From contig MENQ01000021.1 in NCBI GenBank assembly GCA_001768325.1, positions 1-64,000 on the forward strand: DNA of 64,000 nucleotides. Reading direction: 5' to 3'. How positions within the stretch are numbered: position 1 is the stretch's first letter; every line of letters starts with the position of its first letter. Positions 49,834-57,879 of this stretch are shown piece after piece. The notes below the pieces were generated by a model, which saw only the letters and a list, made by a program, of their open reading frames with translations, did not search any database and was not told the DNA's origin. The position numbers and the translations under genes were made by a program. The stretch is from Bacteroidetes bacterium GWC2_46_850 (GTDB lineage Bacteria; Bacteroidota; Bacteroidia; Bacteroidales; Dysgonomonadaceae).

Positions 49834-50720
49834 TATCCTAAATTGTTAATTCCGTTTTCCTGATTTTCTGATCCCTGATCTTTTCCATGTTTCTCCGCCC
49901 TGTATTCACCCAGTATCTTCAGACCGCTGATGAGGGGCATGATGGCGTCTATCGACTGCCGGTATCGATTGTAATTACTGAAAGTCAGGTCGATATAGAA
50001 CTGGTATTCCCACTCCCTACCAATGATCGGCAACGACTGAATGCGGGTGAGGTTGACACCATAAAACGACAAGACAGAGAGTACCTGCGACAAGCTACCT
50101 TCAGCATGGGGCAATACAAATACCAGCGATGACTTGTTGATGTGATTGTCTTTCTGAATCTCACGCAGCATCTCTTCGCCCGCGAGAATAAAAAAGCGGG
50201 TGAAATTACGTTTGTTTGTTTCTACACCCGCTGCGAGGATTTCCAGTCCGTACATTTCGGCCGCGAGGCTGCTGCAAATGGCAGCTGTACCGGCCAGCGC
50301 TTTCTCTTGAATATCCCTGGCTGCGAGCGCGGTGTCGTCGTGCTCCACCACCTTAATGCCAGGAAGGGTATCGAGAAAATCTTCACATTGCATCAACGCC
50401 ATGGGGTGCGACATCACCTCTCTGATATCAGCTAGCGTCTGCCCGGGTAGAGCAGCCAGTGAATGGGTAATCCGCAACTTATGCTCCCCAGCAATCTGCA
50501 GGTTGTGAATCTTTAACAGGTCGTGATTCTTCAGCAGACTGCCGGCAATGGTATTTTCGATGGCCATGACACCCACCAAGTGCGGATCTTTTTCAGCCTC
50601 TGTGAAAATGTCGCGAAAGGAACTGCATGGTACAATCTCCACATCTTCGCCACTGAAATATTCGCGTGCCGCGATTTCGTGATAAGCGCCCAAACCTCCT
50701 TGTATAGCTACTCTTTTCAT
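49833..50720 (-). CDS. pheA: Prephenate dehydratase
   Basis: Converts prephenate to phenylpyruvate. A 295-residue monofunctional enzyme. The PDT domain covers about 1-180 (AIQGGLGAYHEIAAREYF, MAIENTIAGSLLKNHDLL, a TRF-type NFTRFFILA end), then an ACT domain at about 195-275 (KSSLVFVLPHAEGSLSQVLS, LTRIQSLPI, YQFYIDLTF) for feedback by Phe. No chorismate mutase domain. First structural gene of the operon; preceded by a leader with Phe/Tyr-rich ORF, antiterminator and terminator. Confidence 0.95.
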   Translation of the reverse strand: MKRVAIQGGLGAYHEIAAREYFSGEDVEIVPCSSFRDIFTEAEKDPHLVGVMAIENTIAGSLLKNHDLLKIHNLQIAGEHKLRITHSLAALPGQTLADIREVMSHPMALMQCEDFLDTLPGIKVVEHDDTALAARDIQEKALAGTAAICSSLAAEMYGLEILAAGVETNKRNFTRFFILAGEEMLREIQKDNHINKSSLVFVLPHAEGSLSQVLSVLSFYGVNLTRIQSLPIIGREWEYQFYIDLTFSNYNRYRQSIDAIMPLISGLKILGEYRAEKHGKDQGSENQENGINNLG

Positions 50721-50735
50721 TTATTCTTTTTTTTC

Positions 50736-50766
50736 AAAAAAAAATCCCATCGTGTTACCGACGGGA
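50736..50766 (-). terminator. Attenuator terminator in the pheA leader
   Basis: In the minus-strand RNA: UCCCGUCG, loop GUAACA, CGAUGGGA (8 bp with one G-U), then nine U (50744-50736). It ends 15 nt before the pheA ATG, so it would stop transcription before the operon unless the antiterminator forms. Confidence 0.85.
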
Positions 50767-50818
50767 CTTTATTTGTATGATATGTTGTTATCTTCTTTTT
50801 TGCATATAAAATCCCGCC
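50760..50818 (-). promoter_or_regulatory. Antiterminator pairing in the pheA leader
   Basis: GGCGGGATTTTAT (50818-50806) can pair with ATAAAGTCCCGTC (50772-50760) over 13 contiguous base pairs with two G-U wobbles. The 3' arm covers seven of the eight bases of the terminator 5' arm, so both structures exclude each other. The 5' arm begins 1-2 nt after the stop codon of the leader ORF, where a ribosome at the stop would cover it. Confidence 0.75.
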
Positions 50819-50819
50819 T

Positions 50820-50876
50820 TTACCTACTAAAGTAAAAGTAAAAACCGAAAGAAAATGCAAAAACTGAATTGTTCAC
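50820..50876 (-). CDS. Phe/Tyr-rich leader peptide of the aromatic operon
   Basis: An 18-codon ORF from GTG 50876 to TAA 50820-50822: MNNSVFAFSFGFYFYFSR, with six Phe and two Tyr, all within eleven consecutive codons (residues 5-15). The predicted transcription start (about 50898) is about 22 nt upstream. Stalling at Phe or Tyr codons would leave the antiterminator arm free, while reading through to the stop would mask it and allow the terminator. This is the arrangement of pheL in E. coli, with an unrelated sequence. The GTG start is the weakest point; no in-frame ATG exists. Confidence 0.75.
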   Translation of the reverse strand: MNNSVFAFSFGFYFYFSR

Positions 50877-50904
50877 TTTTATATTCTTTATTGAAATATG
50901 GATG

Positions 50905-50934
50905 CAAATGTACAACTTTTTTTATATATACAAA
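50905..50934 (-). promoter_or_regulatory. Promoter of the aromatic amino acid operon (-33 and -7)
   Basis: On the minus strand: TTTG (50934-50931), 18-nt spacer, TACATTTG (50912-50905). It is the only promoter in the window where I see both the -33 TTTG and the -7 TAnnTTTG at canonical spacing. Confidence 0.75.
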
Positions 50935-51019
50935 TAAAATGACAAAAAAATATGATTGCGGTGCAGGAAAAATAACGCGCATTTTTCGCTGATGCAACGG
51001 TTATATCAGGCGAAAAGTT

Positions 51020-51027
51020 TATATTTG
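51020..51027 (+). promoter_or_regulatory. TAnnTTTG promoter -7 element for the POT transporter
   Basis: TATATTTG, 51 nt before ATG 51079. The pheA promoter and this one are divergent, about 85 nt apart; the gap between contains only AT-rich sequence. Confidence 0.55.
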
Positions 51028-51078
51028 CACATTAAAAAAGCCGAAAACTAATATTTACAACCCTAAAATAATTGAAGC

Positions 51079-52614
51079 ATGTTCAAAAATCATCCAAAAG
51101 GTTTGCTGGCGGCATCGCTGGCAAACATGGGAGAGCGGTTTGGTTTTTACACCATGATGGCCATACTCTCACTGTTTATCATGACTAAGTTCGGCCTGGA
51201 CGAAACCAAAACCGGTATCATCTACTCCATCTTTTATGCCTCCATCTACCTGCTGGCGCTCGTGGGCGGGCTACTGGCCGATAAAACACGTAATTACAAA
51301 GGTGTTATTCTGGCAGGTTTGATGCTGATGACACTGGGTTACGTAATCATCTCCATTCCCACACCCACACCGGTACCTGCCGGCCAGTTCGGCCTGTTGC
51401 TGGCGTTCACCTGCCTGGGTCTTCTCGTCATTGCTTTCGGTAACGGGTTGTTTAAAGGTAACCTGCAGGCGTTGGTAGGACAGATGTACGACAATCCGAA
51501 ATACAGCAAAATGCGCGACTCCGGTTTCCAGTTATTCTATATGTTTATCAATGTGGGCGCTATCTTTGCACCGTTCCTGGCAGTGGGTGTCAGAAACTGG
51601 TGGGTGGAGAAAAACGGCTTTCTGTATAATGCCGACCTGCCAGCACTGGCCCATCAACTCTTGGGAAACACGATTACGACTGAAGGTACGGAACGGTTTC
51701 AACGTCTGGCAGCTGAAGTTGGGTATGCAGGCACTGACCTCACCGCTTTTGCAAATGAATATCTGAATGTTTTTACTACCGGATTTCACTATGCCTTTGC
51801 GGTGGCTATTTTTGCCATGCTGATCTCTCTGGTCATATATTCATTTAACAAGAACAGATTTCCCGACCCCGCAAACAAAAAAGCGGCTGCCACAGGCAAT
51901 GAAGCAGTAGAAGAGATGGATATCAAAGAGGTGAAGCAGCGACTCTATGCCCTTTTTGCCGTGTTCGCCGTGGTCATCTTCTTCTGGTTCTCTTTTCACC
52001 AGAACGGGCTCACCCTCACCTACTTTGCCAGGGATTATACCGACCTGAGCCAGGTTAAGGTCAACCTGGGATTTGCTACCCTGCAGGGAGCAGAAATATT
52101 CCAGTCGATCAACCCTTTCTTCGTAGTATTCCTTACACCCATTATTGTGGGCTTTTTTGGTTGGTTGCGTGCCAAAGGTAAAGAGCCCTCCACGCCCAGA
52201 AAGATAGCCATCGGCATGGGAATTGCCGCATTGGCATATGCTGTGATGGCACTCGGGTCGATGGGACTCCCGCTAAAGGGGGAGGTGGATGCCATGGGCG
52301 GACTGCCCGATGCCGCCCGTGTAACACCCTGGCTGCTGATCGGCACCTACTTTATTCTCACTGTGGCTGAACTTTTTATCAGCCCTCTTGGCATCTCTTT
52401 CGTGTCGAAGGTGGCCCCTCCCAAATATCAGGGAATTATGCAGGGAGCCTGGCTGGGTGCTACGGCGGCTGGCAACAGCCTGCTTTTCATCGGCGCCATC
52501 TTTTACACTTCCTTCTCCATGTCGGCGACCTGGATGGTTTTCGTGGTTGCCTGTCTCATCTCCATGTTTACCATGCTGGCGATGATCAAATGGCTTGAGA
52601 GGGTCGCAAAATAA
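51079..52614 (+). CDS. POT/PTR2 family proton-dependent peptide transporter
   Basis: A 511-residue membrane protein with about 12-14 segments. POT signatures: NMGERFGFYTMMAIL at about 17-31 (the ExxERFxYY-type motif), YSIFYASIYLLALVGGLLAD, the second PTR motif region FQLFYMFINVGAIFAPFLA, and a C-terminal LTVAELFISPLGISFVSKVAPPKYQG. Uptake of di- and tripeptides with protons fits a peptide-fermenting Bacteroidales; substrate is inferred. Divergent from the pheA operon and closed by a strong terminator. Confidence 0.93.
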   Translation: MFKNHPKGLLAASLANMGERFGFYTMMAILSLFIMTKFGLDETKTGIIYSIFYASIYLLALVGGLLADKTRNYKGVILAGLMLMTLGYVIISIPTPTPVPAGQFGLLLAFTCLGLLVIAFGNGLFKGNLQALVGQMYDNPKYSKMRDSGFQLFYMFINVGAIFAPFLAVGVRNWWVEKNGFLYNADLPALAHQLLGNTITTEGTERFQRLAAEVGYAGTDLTAFANEYLNVFTTGFHYAFAVAIFAMLISLVIYSFNKNRFPDPANKKAAATGNEAVEEMDIKEVKQRLYALFAVFAVVIFFWFSFHQNGLTLTYFARDYTDLSQVKVNLGFATLQGAEIFQSINPFFVVFLTPIIVGFFGWLRAKGKEPSTPRKIAIGMGIAALAYAVMALGSMGLPLKGEVDAMGGLPDAARVTPWLLIGTYFILTVAELFISPLGISFVSKVAPPKYQGIMQGAWLGATAAGNSLLFIGAIFYTSFSMSATWMVFVVACLISMFTMLAMIKWLERVAK

Positions 52615-52635
52615 CATGATTGGCTCTACAGATGT

Positions 52636-52671
52636 AAATAACCGGTGGAATTGTTCCTCCGGTTATTTTTT
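52636..52671 (+). terminator. Intrinsic terminator after POT transporter
   Basis: Stem AAATAACCGGTGGAA / TTCCTCCGGTTATTT with loop TTG and one internal mismatch, then T-run to 52671. Confidence 0.85.
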
Positions 52672-52772
52672 GTGGAAAAAATAACCATTATAAAACTCTT
52701 TTTTTTCAATAGATAACATCATCGGTTGATAACTTATGACAATAACACAACCCACCCTGCCCCTATTTTCCG

Positions 52773-52780
52773 TATATTTG
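52773..52780 (+). promoter_or_regulatory. TAnnTTTG promoter -7 element for dnaE
   Basis: TATATTTG, 35 nt before ATG 52815. Confidence 0.55.
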
Positions 52781-52814
52781 CCTGTGCAGATCTAATAAAT
52801 CGCACGCAACCAAT

Positions 52815-55800
52815 ATGCATCCATTTGTACATTTACACGTCCACTCCCAGTACTCCCTGCTCGATGGGCAGGCAAGCATACAAAGGCTGGTAGACAAAGC
52901 TTATGACGACGGCATGCGGGCCATCGCACTCACCGACCATGGCGCCATGTACGGCATCAAGGAGTTCCTCAATTATGTAAACAAGAAAAACGGTCCTGTC
53001 ACCATAGAGATCGGTAAAATAAAAGGTGAGATAAAGAAACTTGAAAGTTCGATTGACCAGGATGCTGCCGAAAAATCTGAGGGAGCCGGATCAGAAGCTT
53101 CGAAGAATGACAGCGAGACAGAAAGTAAACTGAGACTACTCAGGGAGAAACTCATAGAAACAGAAAAAAAACTCTTTAAGCCGATCGTAGGTTGCGAGTG
53201 TTACCTGGCACGGCGCGACCGGTTTCAGCAAAACGACAAAATAGACGGTAGCGGCTGGCACCTGGTGGTACTGGCCAAGAATCTGCAGGGCTATAAGAAC
53301 CTCATCAAGATTGTTTCCAAAAGCTGGACAGAAGGCTTTTATTATCGCCCACGCATCGACAAGGAGCTACTGGAGCAATACAGTGAGGGACTGATTGTAT
53401 CTTCGGCCTGCCTGGGAGGAGAGATATCGAGAAAGGTGGACAGCGGTCAAATGACCGAAGCCGAAGAAGCCGTCCAGTGGTATAAAAAGGTTTTTGGCGA
53501 TGACTATTACCTTGAGTTGCAGCGCCACAAGACCGACCGCCCCGATGCCGATCAGACCACCTATCCCAAACAGGAGAGAGTGAATAAAGAGCTGATCGGC
53601 ATTGCGCGGAAATACGATGTGAAGCTGATTGCCACCAACGATGTGCATTTTGTGAACGAGGAGGATGCCGATGCACACGATCGGTTGATCTGCCTGAGTA
53701 CCGGCAAGGATTTTGATGACCCCGACAGAATGAGATACTCCAAGCAGGAGTGGCTCAAAACCACGGAGGAGATGAACCGCGTCTTTTCTGACATTCCCGA
53801 GGTACTCACCAACACGCTCGAGGTGGCCGACAAGGTGGCGTTTTACTCGATAGACCACTCCCCACTCATGCCCTTTTATCCCATCGATCCGGCATTCGGC
53901 ACCGAAGAGTCATACAAGAAGCAATACCCCGAAGAGGTACTCATTGAAGAGTTCGGGCAGGAGACCTTTCATCGTCTGGGCGATTACAACAAGGTGATAC
54001 GGGTGAAGCTGGAAGCGGACTACTTGACACATCTCACAAAAATTGGTGCTCGAAAGCGGTATGGAGACGACCTCAATGAGGAGATCATCGACCGGTTGAA
54101 GTTTGAACTGGACACCATCAAAAACATGGGCTTTCCCGGTTATTTTCTCATCGTGCAGGATTTCATTGCGGCAGCCCGCGGTATGGATGTGGCTGTCGGA
54201 CCCGGTCGTGGTTCGGCAGCGGGATCCGCAGTAGCTTACTGCCTGGGTATCACCGATATTGACCCGCTGAAATATGACCTGCTGTTTGAGCGGTTTCTGA
54301 ACCCGGACCGTATATCGATGCCCGATATCGATATCGACTTCGACGATGAAGGGCGGGGCAAGGTGCTCCGCTGGGTAACCGAGAAATATGGCAGTGAGAA
54401 GGTGGCACACATCATCACATACGGCACCATGGCCACCAAGTCTTCGATTAAGGATGTGGCAAGGGTACACAAGCTACCCCTTTCCGAGTCGAACCGACTG
54501 GCAAAGCTCGTTCCCGACAGGATTCCAAACGTCAAGAAGATCACCCTGCAAACTGCCATCGACAATGTACCGGAGCTTAAAGAGGCAGCCAACAGCAACG
54601 ATCCCCTGGTAAAAGATACACTCAAATATGCCGTAATGCTGGAAGGGAACGTTCGCAACACCGGGGTACATGCCTGCGGGGTAATTATCGGACAGAGCGA
54701 CATCTCCGACGTGGTTCCCATCAGTACGGCAGAAGATAAAGAGACCAGAGAAAAAATGCTGGTCACACAATACGAGGGTTCGGTAATTGAGGAGACGGGG
54801 TTGATTAAAATGGACTTTCTCGGTCTCAAAACCCTCTCCATCATCAAGGATGCACTCACCAACATTGAGTTAACGCACGGCATCAAGGTAGATATTGATG
54901 CCATTGACATGAATGATCCCGTCACTTACCGCCTCTACTGCAACGGACAGACCACCGGTACCTTTCAGTTTGAATCGGCCGGCATGCAGAAATATCTGAA
55001 GGAACTTCAACCCGGCAAGTTTGAGGATCTGATTGCGATGAACGCACTCTACCGGCCGGGTCCTATGGATTACATTCCTTCGTTTATCGCCCGCAAACAG
55101 GGTAAGGAGGAGATCAAATATGATTTGCCCATCATGGAGAAATACCTGAGTGAGACCTACGGCATCACGGTCTATCAGGAACAGGTGATGCTTCTCTCCC
55201 GTCTGTTGGCCGACTTCACCCGGGGTCAGTCGGATGAATTGCGCAAGGCGATGGGCAAGAAGATGATCGACAAGATGAACGCCCTAAAGGAGAAGTTCCT
55301 GACAGGTGGAAAGAAAAACGGGTACGACGTGAAGATCCTCAACAAGATCTGGGCCGACTGGGAGAAATTTGCCTCTTACGCATTTAACAAGTCGCATGCC
55401 ACCTGCTACTCCTGGGTGGCTTACCAGACGGCCTGGCTCAAGGCCAACTATCCGTCGGAATATATGGCTGCGGTGCTCTCCAACAACTTGAACAATATCA
55501 CCGAGATCACCAAGTTCATGGACGAATGCAAGGCGATGGGTATGAACGTGCTTTGCCCCGACATCAACGAATCGTTTCTGAAGTTCTCGGTGAACAAAGC
55601 AGGGGACGTACGCTTCGGCCTTGCCGCCATCAAGAGTGTGGGACAGGGTGCTGTTACCGACATCATTGAGGAACGCTCAAAAAACGGACCTTTTGCCGAT
55701 ATCTTCGACTTTGTGGAAAGGATAAACCTCTCTTCCTGCAACAAGAAAAATATCGAAGCGCTGGCACTGTCGGGTGCTTTCGACTCTTTACCGGGTATAC

Positions 55801-56618
55801 AGCGGGAACAATTTCTCGCCATGAACAACAGAGGAGAAGAATTTCTGGAAACGCTCATAAGGTATGGAAACAAATATCAACAGGACAAACTGGGAGCAAT
55901 GACCTCCCTCTTTGGCGATGATAGTTCATTTCAGATAGCCCGCCCCGAGATACCGCAGGCACAGCGCTGGTCGGACCTCGAAAGGCTGAACAGGGAGCGT
56001 GAGCTTATCGGCATCTATCTTTCGGCACATCCCCTCGATGATTATGAGTTTATTTTGAAATATGTATGCAATGCCGATACGGTGAAGTTGCAGGATCTGG
56101 ATGCGCTCAACGGATTGGATATCTCATTTGGCGGTATCATCACGGCAGTGCGTGAGGGTCAAACAAAAAGAGGGTCTCCATATACTATTTTCAAAATAGA
56201 GGACTACGCCGGCAGCTACGAAATTGCACTCTTCAGTGAAGACAGCGTCAATTTCGGCAGGTATGCCCGCATTGGATTGTCGGTTTACATTCAGGCGAGG
56301 ATTCAACCCAAACGATTCAGACAGGAGGAGCTTGAGGTAAAAATCACCTCCATCGGATTACTTTCGGAGATGCGGGAAAAGCTTGTTTCCAAAATCACAT
56401 TGCAGATTCCGCTCACCGAACTGGATGACACCACTGTGACAGAATTATCGGCGCTGGTGAAAAACAATTCCGGAAATTCATTGTTATACTTCCAGATCAT
56501 CGGTGAAGAATCCCACATGCACATAGAACTCTTTTCACGTCCTGCACGGATTCAGGTGAACAGACATTTCATCGATTATCTGAGAGACAATCTACTGATC
56601 GATTTTAAAATCAATTAA
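52815..56618 (+). CDS. dnaE: DNA polymerase III subunit alpha
   Basis: Replicative polymerase. A 1267-residue protein: PHP domain from residue 1 (FVHLHVHSQYSLLDG, ALTDHGAMYG), interrupted at about 57-121 by a charged, Glu/Lys/Ser-rich insert that looks coiled coil, then the rest of PHP (FKPIVGCECYLARR). The palm carries the catalytic aspartates in PDIDIDFDDEGRG at about 501-513; the VGPGRGSAAGSAVAYCLGI motif precedes it. Finger and tandem HhH region: YAFNKSHATCYSWVAYQTAWLKANYP in parts. The C-terminal OB domain starts near 1105 (ISFGGIITAVREGQTKRG). No intein. trxA follows 24 nt later. Confidence 0.97.
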   Translation: MHPFVHLHVHSQYSLLDGQASIQRLVDKAYDDGMRAIALTDHGAMYGIKEFLNYVNKKNGPVTIEIGKIKGEIKKLESSIDQDAAEKSEGAGSEASKNDSETESKLRLLREKLIETEKKLFKPIVGCECYLARRDRFQQNDKIDGSGWHLVVLAKNLQGYKNLIKIVSKSWTEGFYYRPRIDKELLEQYSEGLIVSSACLGGEISRKVDSGQMTEAEEAVQWYKKVFGDDYYLELQRHKTDRPDADQTTYPKQERVNKELIGIARKYDVKLIATNDVHFVNEEDADAHDRLICLSTGKDFDDPDRMRYSKQEWLKTTEEMNRVFSDIPEVLTNTLEVADKVAFYSIDHSPLMPFYPIDPAFGTEESYKKQYPEEVLIEEFGQETFHRLGDYNKVIRVKLEADYLTHLTKIGARKRYGDDLNEEIIDRLKFELDTIKNMGFPGYFLIVQDFIAAARGMDVAVGPGRGSAAGSAVAYCLGITDIDPLKYDLLFERFLNPDRISMPDIDIDFDDEGRGKVLRWVTEKYGSEKVAHIITYGTMATKSSIKDVARVHKLPLSESNRLAKLVPDRIPNVKKITLQTAIDNVPELKEAANSNDPLVKDTLKYAVMLEGNVRNTGVHACGVIIGQSDISDVVPISTAEDKETREKMLVTQYEGSVIEETGLIKMDFLGLKTLSIIKDALTNIELTHGIKVDIDAIDMNDPVTYRLYCNGQTTGTFQFESAGMQKYLKELQPGKFEDLIAMNALYRPGPMDYIPSFIARKQGKEEIKYDLPIMEKYLSETYGITVYQEQVMLLSRLLADFTRGQSDELRKAMGKKMIDKMNALKEKFLTGGKKNGYDVKILNKIWADWEKFASYAFNKSHATCYSWVAYQTAWLKANYPSEYMAAVLSNNLNNITEITKFMDECKAMGMNVLCPDINESFLKFSVNKAGDVRFGLAAIKSVGQGAVTDIIEERSKNGPFADIFDFVERINLSSCNKKNIEALALSGAFDSLPGIQREQFLAMNNRGEEFLETLIRYGNKYQQDKLGAMTSLFGDDSSFQIARPEIPQAQRWSDLERLNRERELIGIYLSAHPLDDYEFILKYVCNADTVKLQDLDALNGLDISFGGIITAVREGQTKRGSPYTIFKIEDYAGSYEIALFSEDSVNFGRYARIGLSVYIQARIQPKRFRQEELEVKITSIGLLSEMREKLVSKITLQIPLTELDDTTVTELSALVKNNSGNSLLYFQIIGEESHMHIELFSRPARIQVNRHFIDYLRDNLLIDFKIN

Positions 56619-56642
56619 TCAAATAATTTAAAACAGACAAAT

Positions 56643-56957
56643 ATGGCGCTTCAAATTACAGATGCAACCATCAACGAGGTGTTGCAGACAGACAAACTGG
56701 TCGTAATTGACTTCTGGGCAGAATGGTGTGGTCCCTGTAAGATGGTGGGACCGATCATCGACCAAATCAGTGAAGAATATAAAGACAAAGTGATCGTGGG
56801 TAAACTCGATGTAGACAACAACGACGATACTACATCAAAATACGGAATCCGCAATATACCGACGGTGCTCTTCATCAAAAACGGTGAGGTGGTAGATAAG
56901 GTGGTGGGAGCAGGAGCCAAGAGCCTTTTTACCGATAAAATCGACAAGCTGGTTTGA
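56643..56957 (+). CDS. trxA: Thioredoxin
   Basis: A 104-residue cytoplasmic thioredoxin with the active site WCGPCK at residues 28-33 and the cis-proline in NIPTVLFIKNG. Full length and ordinary. It follows dnaE by 24 nt and is closed by a strong bidirectional terminator. Confidence 0.97.
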   Translation: MALQITDATINEVLQTDKLVVIDFWAEWCGPCKMVGPIIDQISEEYKDKVIVGKLDVDNNDDTTSKYGIRNIPTVLFIKNGEVVDKVVGAGAKSLFTDKIDKLV

Positions 56958-56974
56958 CCTGCAGGCATAAAATT

Positions 56975-57014
56975 AAAAAAAGCATCCCTCTTTTATGACC
57001 GGGATGCTTTTTTT
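56975..57014 (+). terminator. Bidirectional terminator between trxA and DUF2795 gene
   Basis: Stem AAAAAAAGCATCCC / GGGATGCTTTTTTT (14 bp, seven of them A-T at the base) with a 12-nt loop. It works for both convergent genes. Confidence 0.9.
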
Positions 57015-57029
57015 ATGGGATGCTCACAC

Positions 57030-57251
57030 TTAATATTCGTCTTCGTTGAAGAAGAAATCTTCCTTACTCGGATAATCTGGCCAAATATCTTCAATCGATT
57101 CAAATATTTCGCCATCTTCCTCTATTTCCTGCAGATTCTCGATCACCTCCAACGGTGCACCCGAGCGTTGTGCATAATCGATTAATTCATCTTTTGTAGC
57201 GGGCCAGGGAGCATCCTCCAGCTTCGATGCCAGTTCTAGTGTCCAATACAT
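57030..57251 (-). CDS. DUF2795 domain small acidic protein
   Basis: A 73-residue acidic protein (WTLELASKLEDAPWPATKDE, LIDYAQRSGAPLEVIENLQ, IWPDYPSKEDFFFNEDEY). This is the DUF2795 form common in Bacteroidetes, of unknown function. It has its own promoter motif at 57292, between it and pduO. Confidence 0.9.
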   Translation of the reverse strand: MYWTLELASKLEDAPWPATKDELIDYAQRSGAPLEVIENLQEIEEDGEIFESIEDIWPDYPSKEDFFFNEDEY

Positions 57252-57291
57252 TGAAAAATCCTTTCTTTAGTTGTTTGTTTCAAATTTTCCG

Positions 57292-57299
57292 CAAATGTA
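57292..57299 (-). promoter_or_regulatory. TAnnTTTG promoter -7 element for DUF2795 gene
   Basis: CAAATGTA on plus reads TACATTTG on minus, 40 nt before ATG 57251. Confidence 0.5.
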
Positions 57300-57309
57300 T
57301 AAAAAGTTT

Positions 57310-57870
57310 TTATATATCACCTTGTTCCCAGTATATTTCTTCCGATGTTTTGTGGCTTTCCAATCGGGCAAGCACAAAAAAGTAGTCTGAAAGCCGATTG
57401 AGAAAGATAACAACCTTCTCCGACACCGGAAAATCTTCCGCTACCCGGTAGACAATGCGCTCCGCTCTTCGGGTAACCGTGCGACAGATGTGAGCCCGTG
57501 AAGCGGCCTCATTGCCACCGGGCAGCACAAAGCGATTCAGACGAGGCAGAACGGCGTCTATCTGATCTATCTGGGCTTCTATGCGTGCAACATCATCATC
57601 GCTTATGATACTGGCAGCCTTGGGTTGTTTACTCTCAGTTTCTGTAGCCAGAAAAGAACCCACCGCAAAAAGCTTATGCTGGATAAAGAGCAGGAAATCG
57701 TTGTGCTCCTTCTCTTTTATTTCGCAATTTAACCAGCCGGTAAAACTGTTCAGTTCATCAATGGTGCCATACGCCTCGAGCCGGATATGCGTTTTACGAA
57801 CGCGCGTTCCTCCTACGAGGGCCGTGGTGCCCTTGTCACCTGTCTTTGTATAGATAATACTTTTTTTCAT
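57310..57870 (-). CDS. PduO-type cob(I)alamin adenosyltransferase
   Basis: Transfers adenosyl from ATP to cob(I)alamin to make coenzyme B12. A 186-residue protein with the N-terminal ATP loop TKTGDKGTTALVGGTRVRK at about 8-26, then the helical bundle with the conserved FVLPGGNEAASRAHICRTVTRRAER (written in parts FVLPGG and ARxxCRxxxRRAER) and FLNRLSDYFFVLAR. Last gene of the rex operon, 9 nt after the methyltransferase-like gene. No cobalamin riboswitch is near. Confidence 0.94.
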   Translation of the reverse strand: MKKSIIYTKTGDKGTTALVGGTRVRKTHIRLEAYGTIDELNSFTGWLNCEIKEKEHNDFLLFIQHKLFAVGSFLATETESKQPKAASIISDDDVARIEAQIDQIDAVLPRLNRFVLPGGNEAASRAHICRTVTRRAERIVYRVAEDFPVSEKVVIFLNRLSDYFFVLARLESHKTSEEIYWEQGDI

Positions 57871-57879
57871 TATGATCTT

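Noticed and set aside
50773-50805. Mini-ORF ATG-CAA-AAA-AGA-AGA-TAA on the minus strand in the loop of the antiterminator
   Set aside because: Five codons with no aromatic residues; its position in the loop does not suit a regulatory reading frame.
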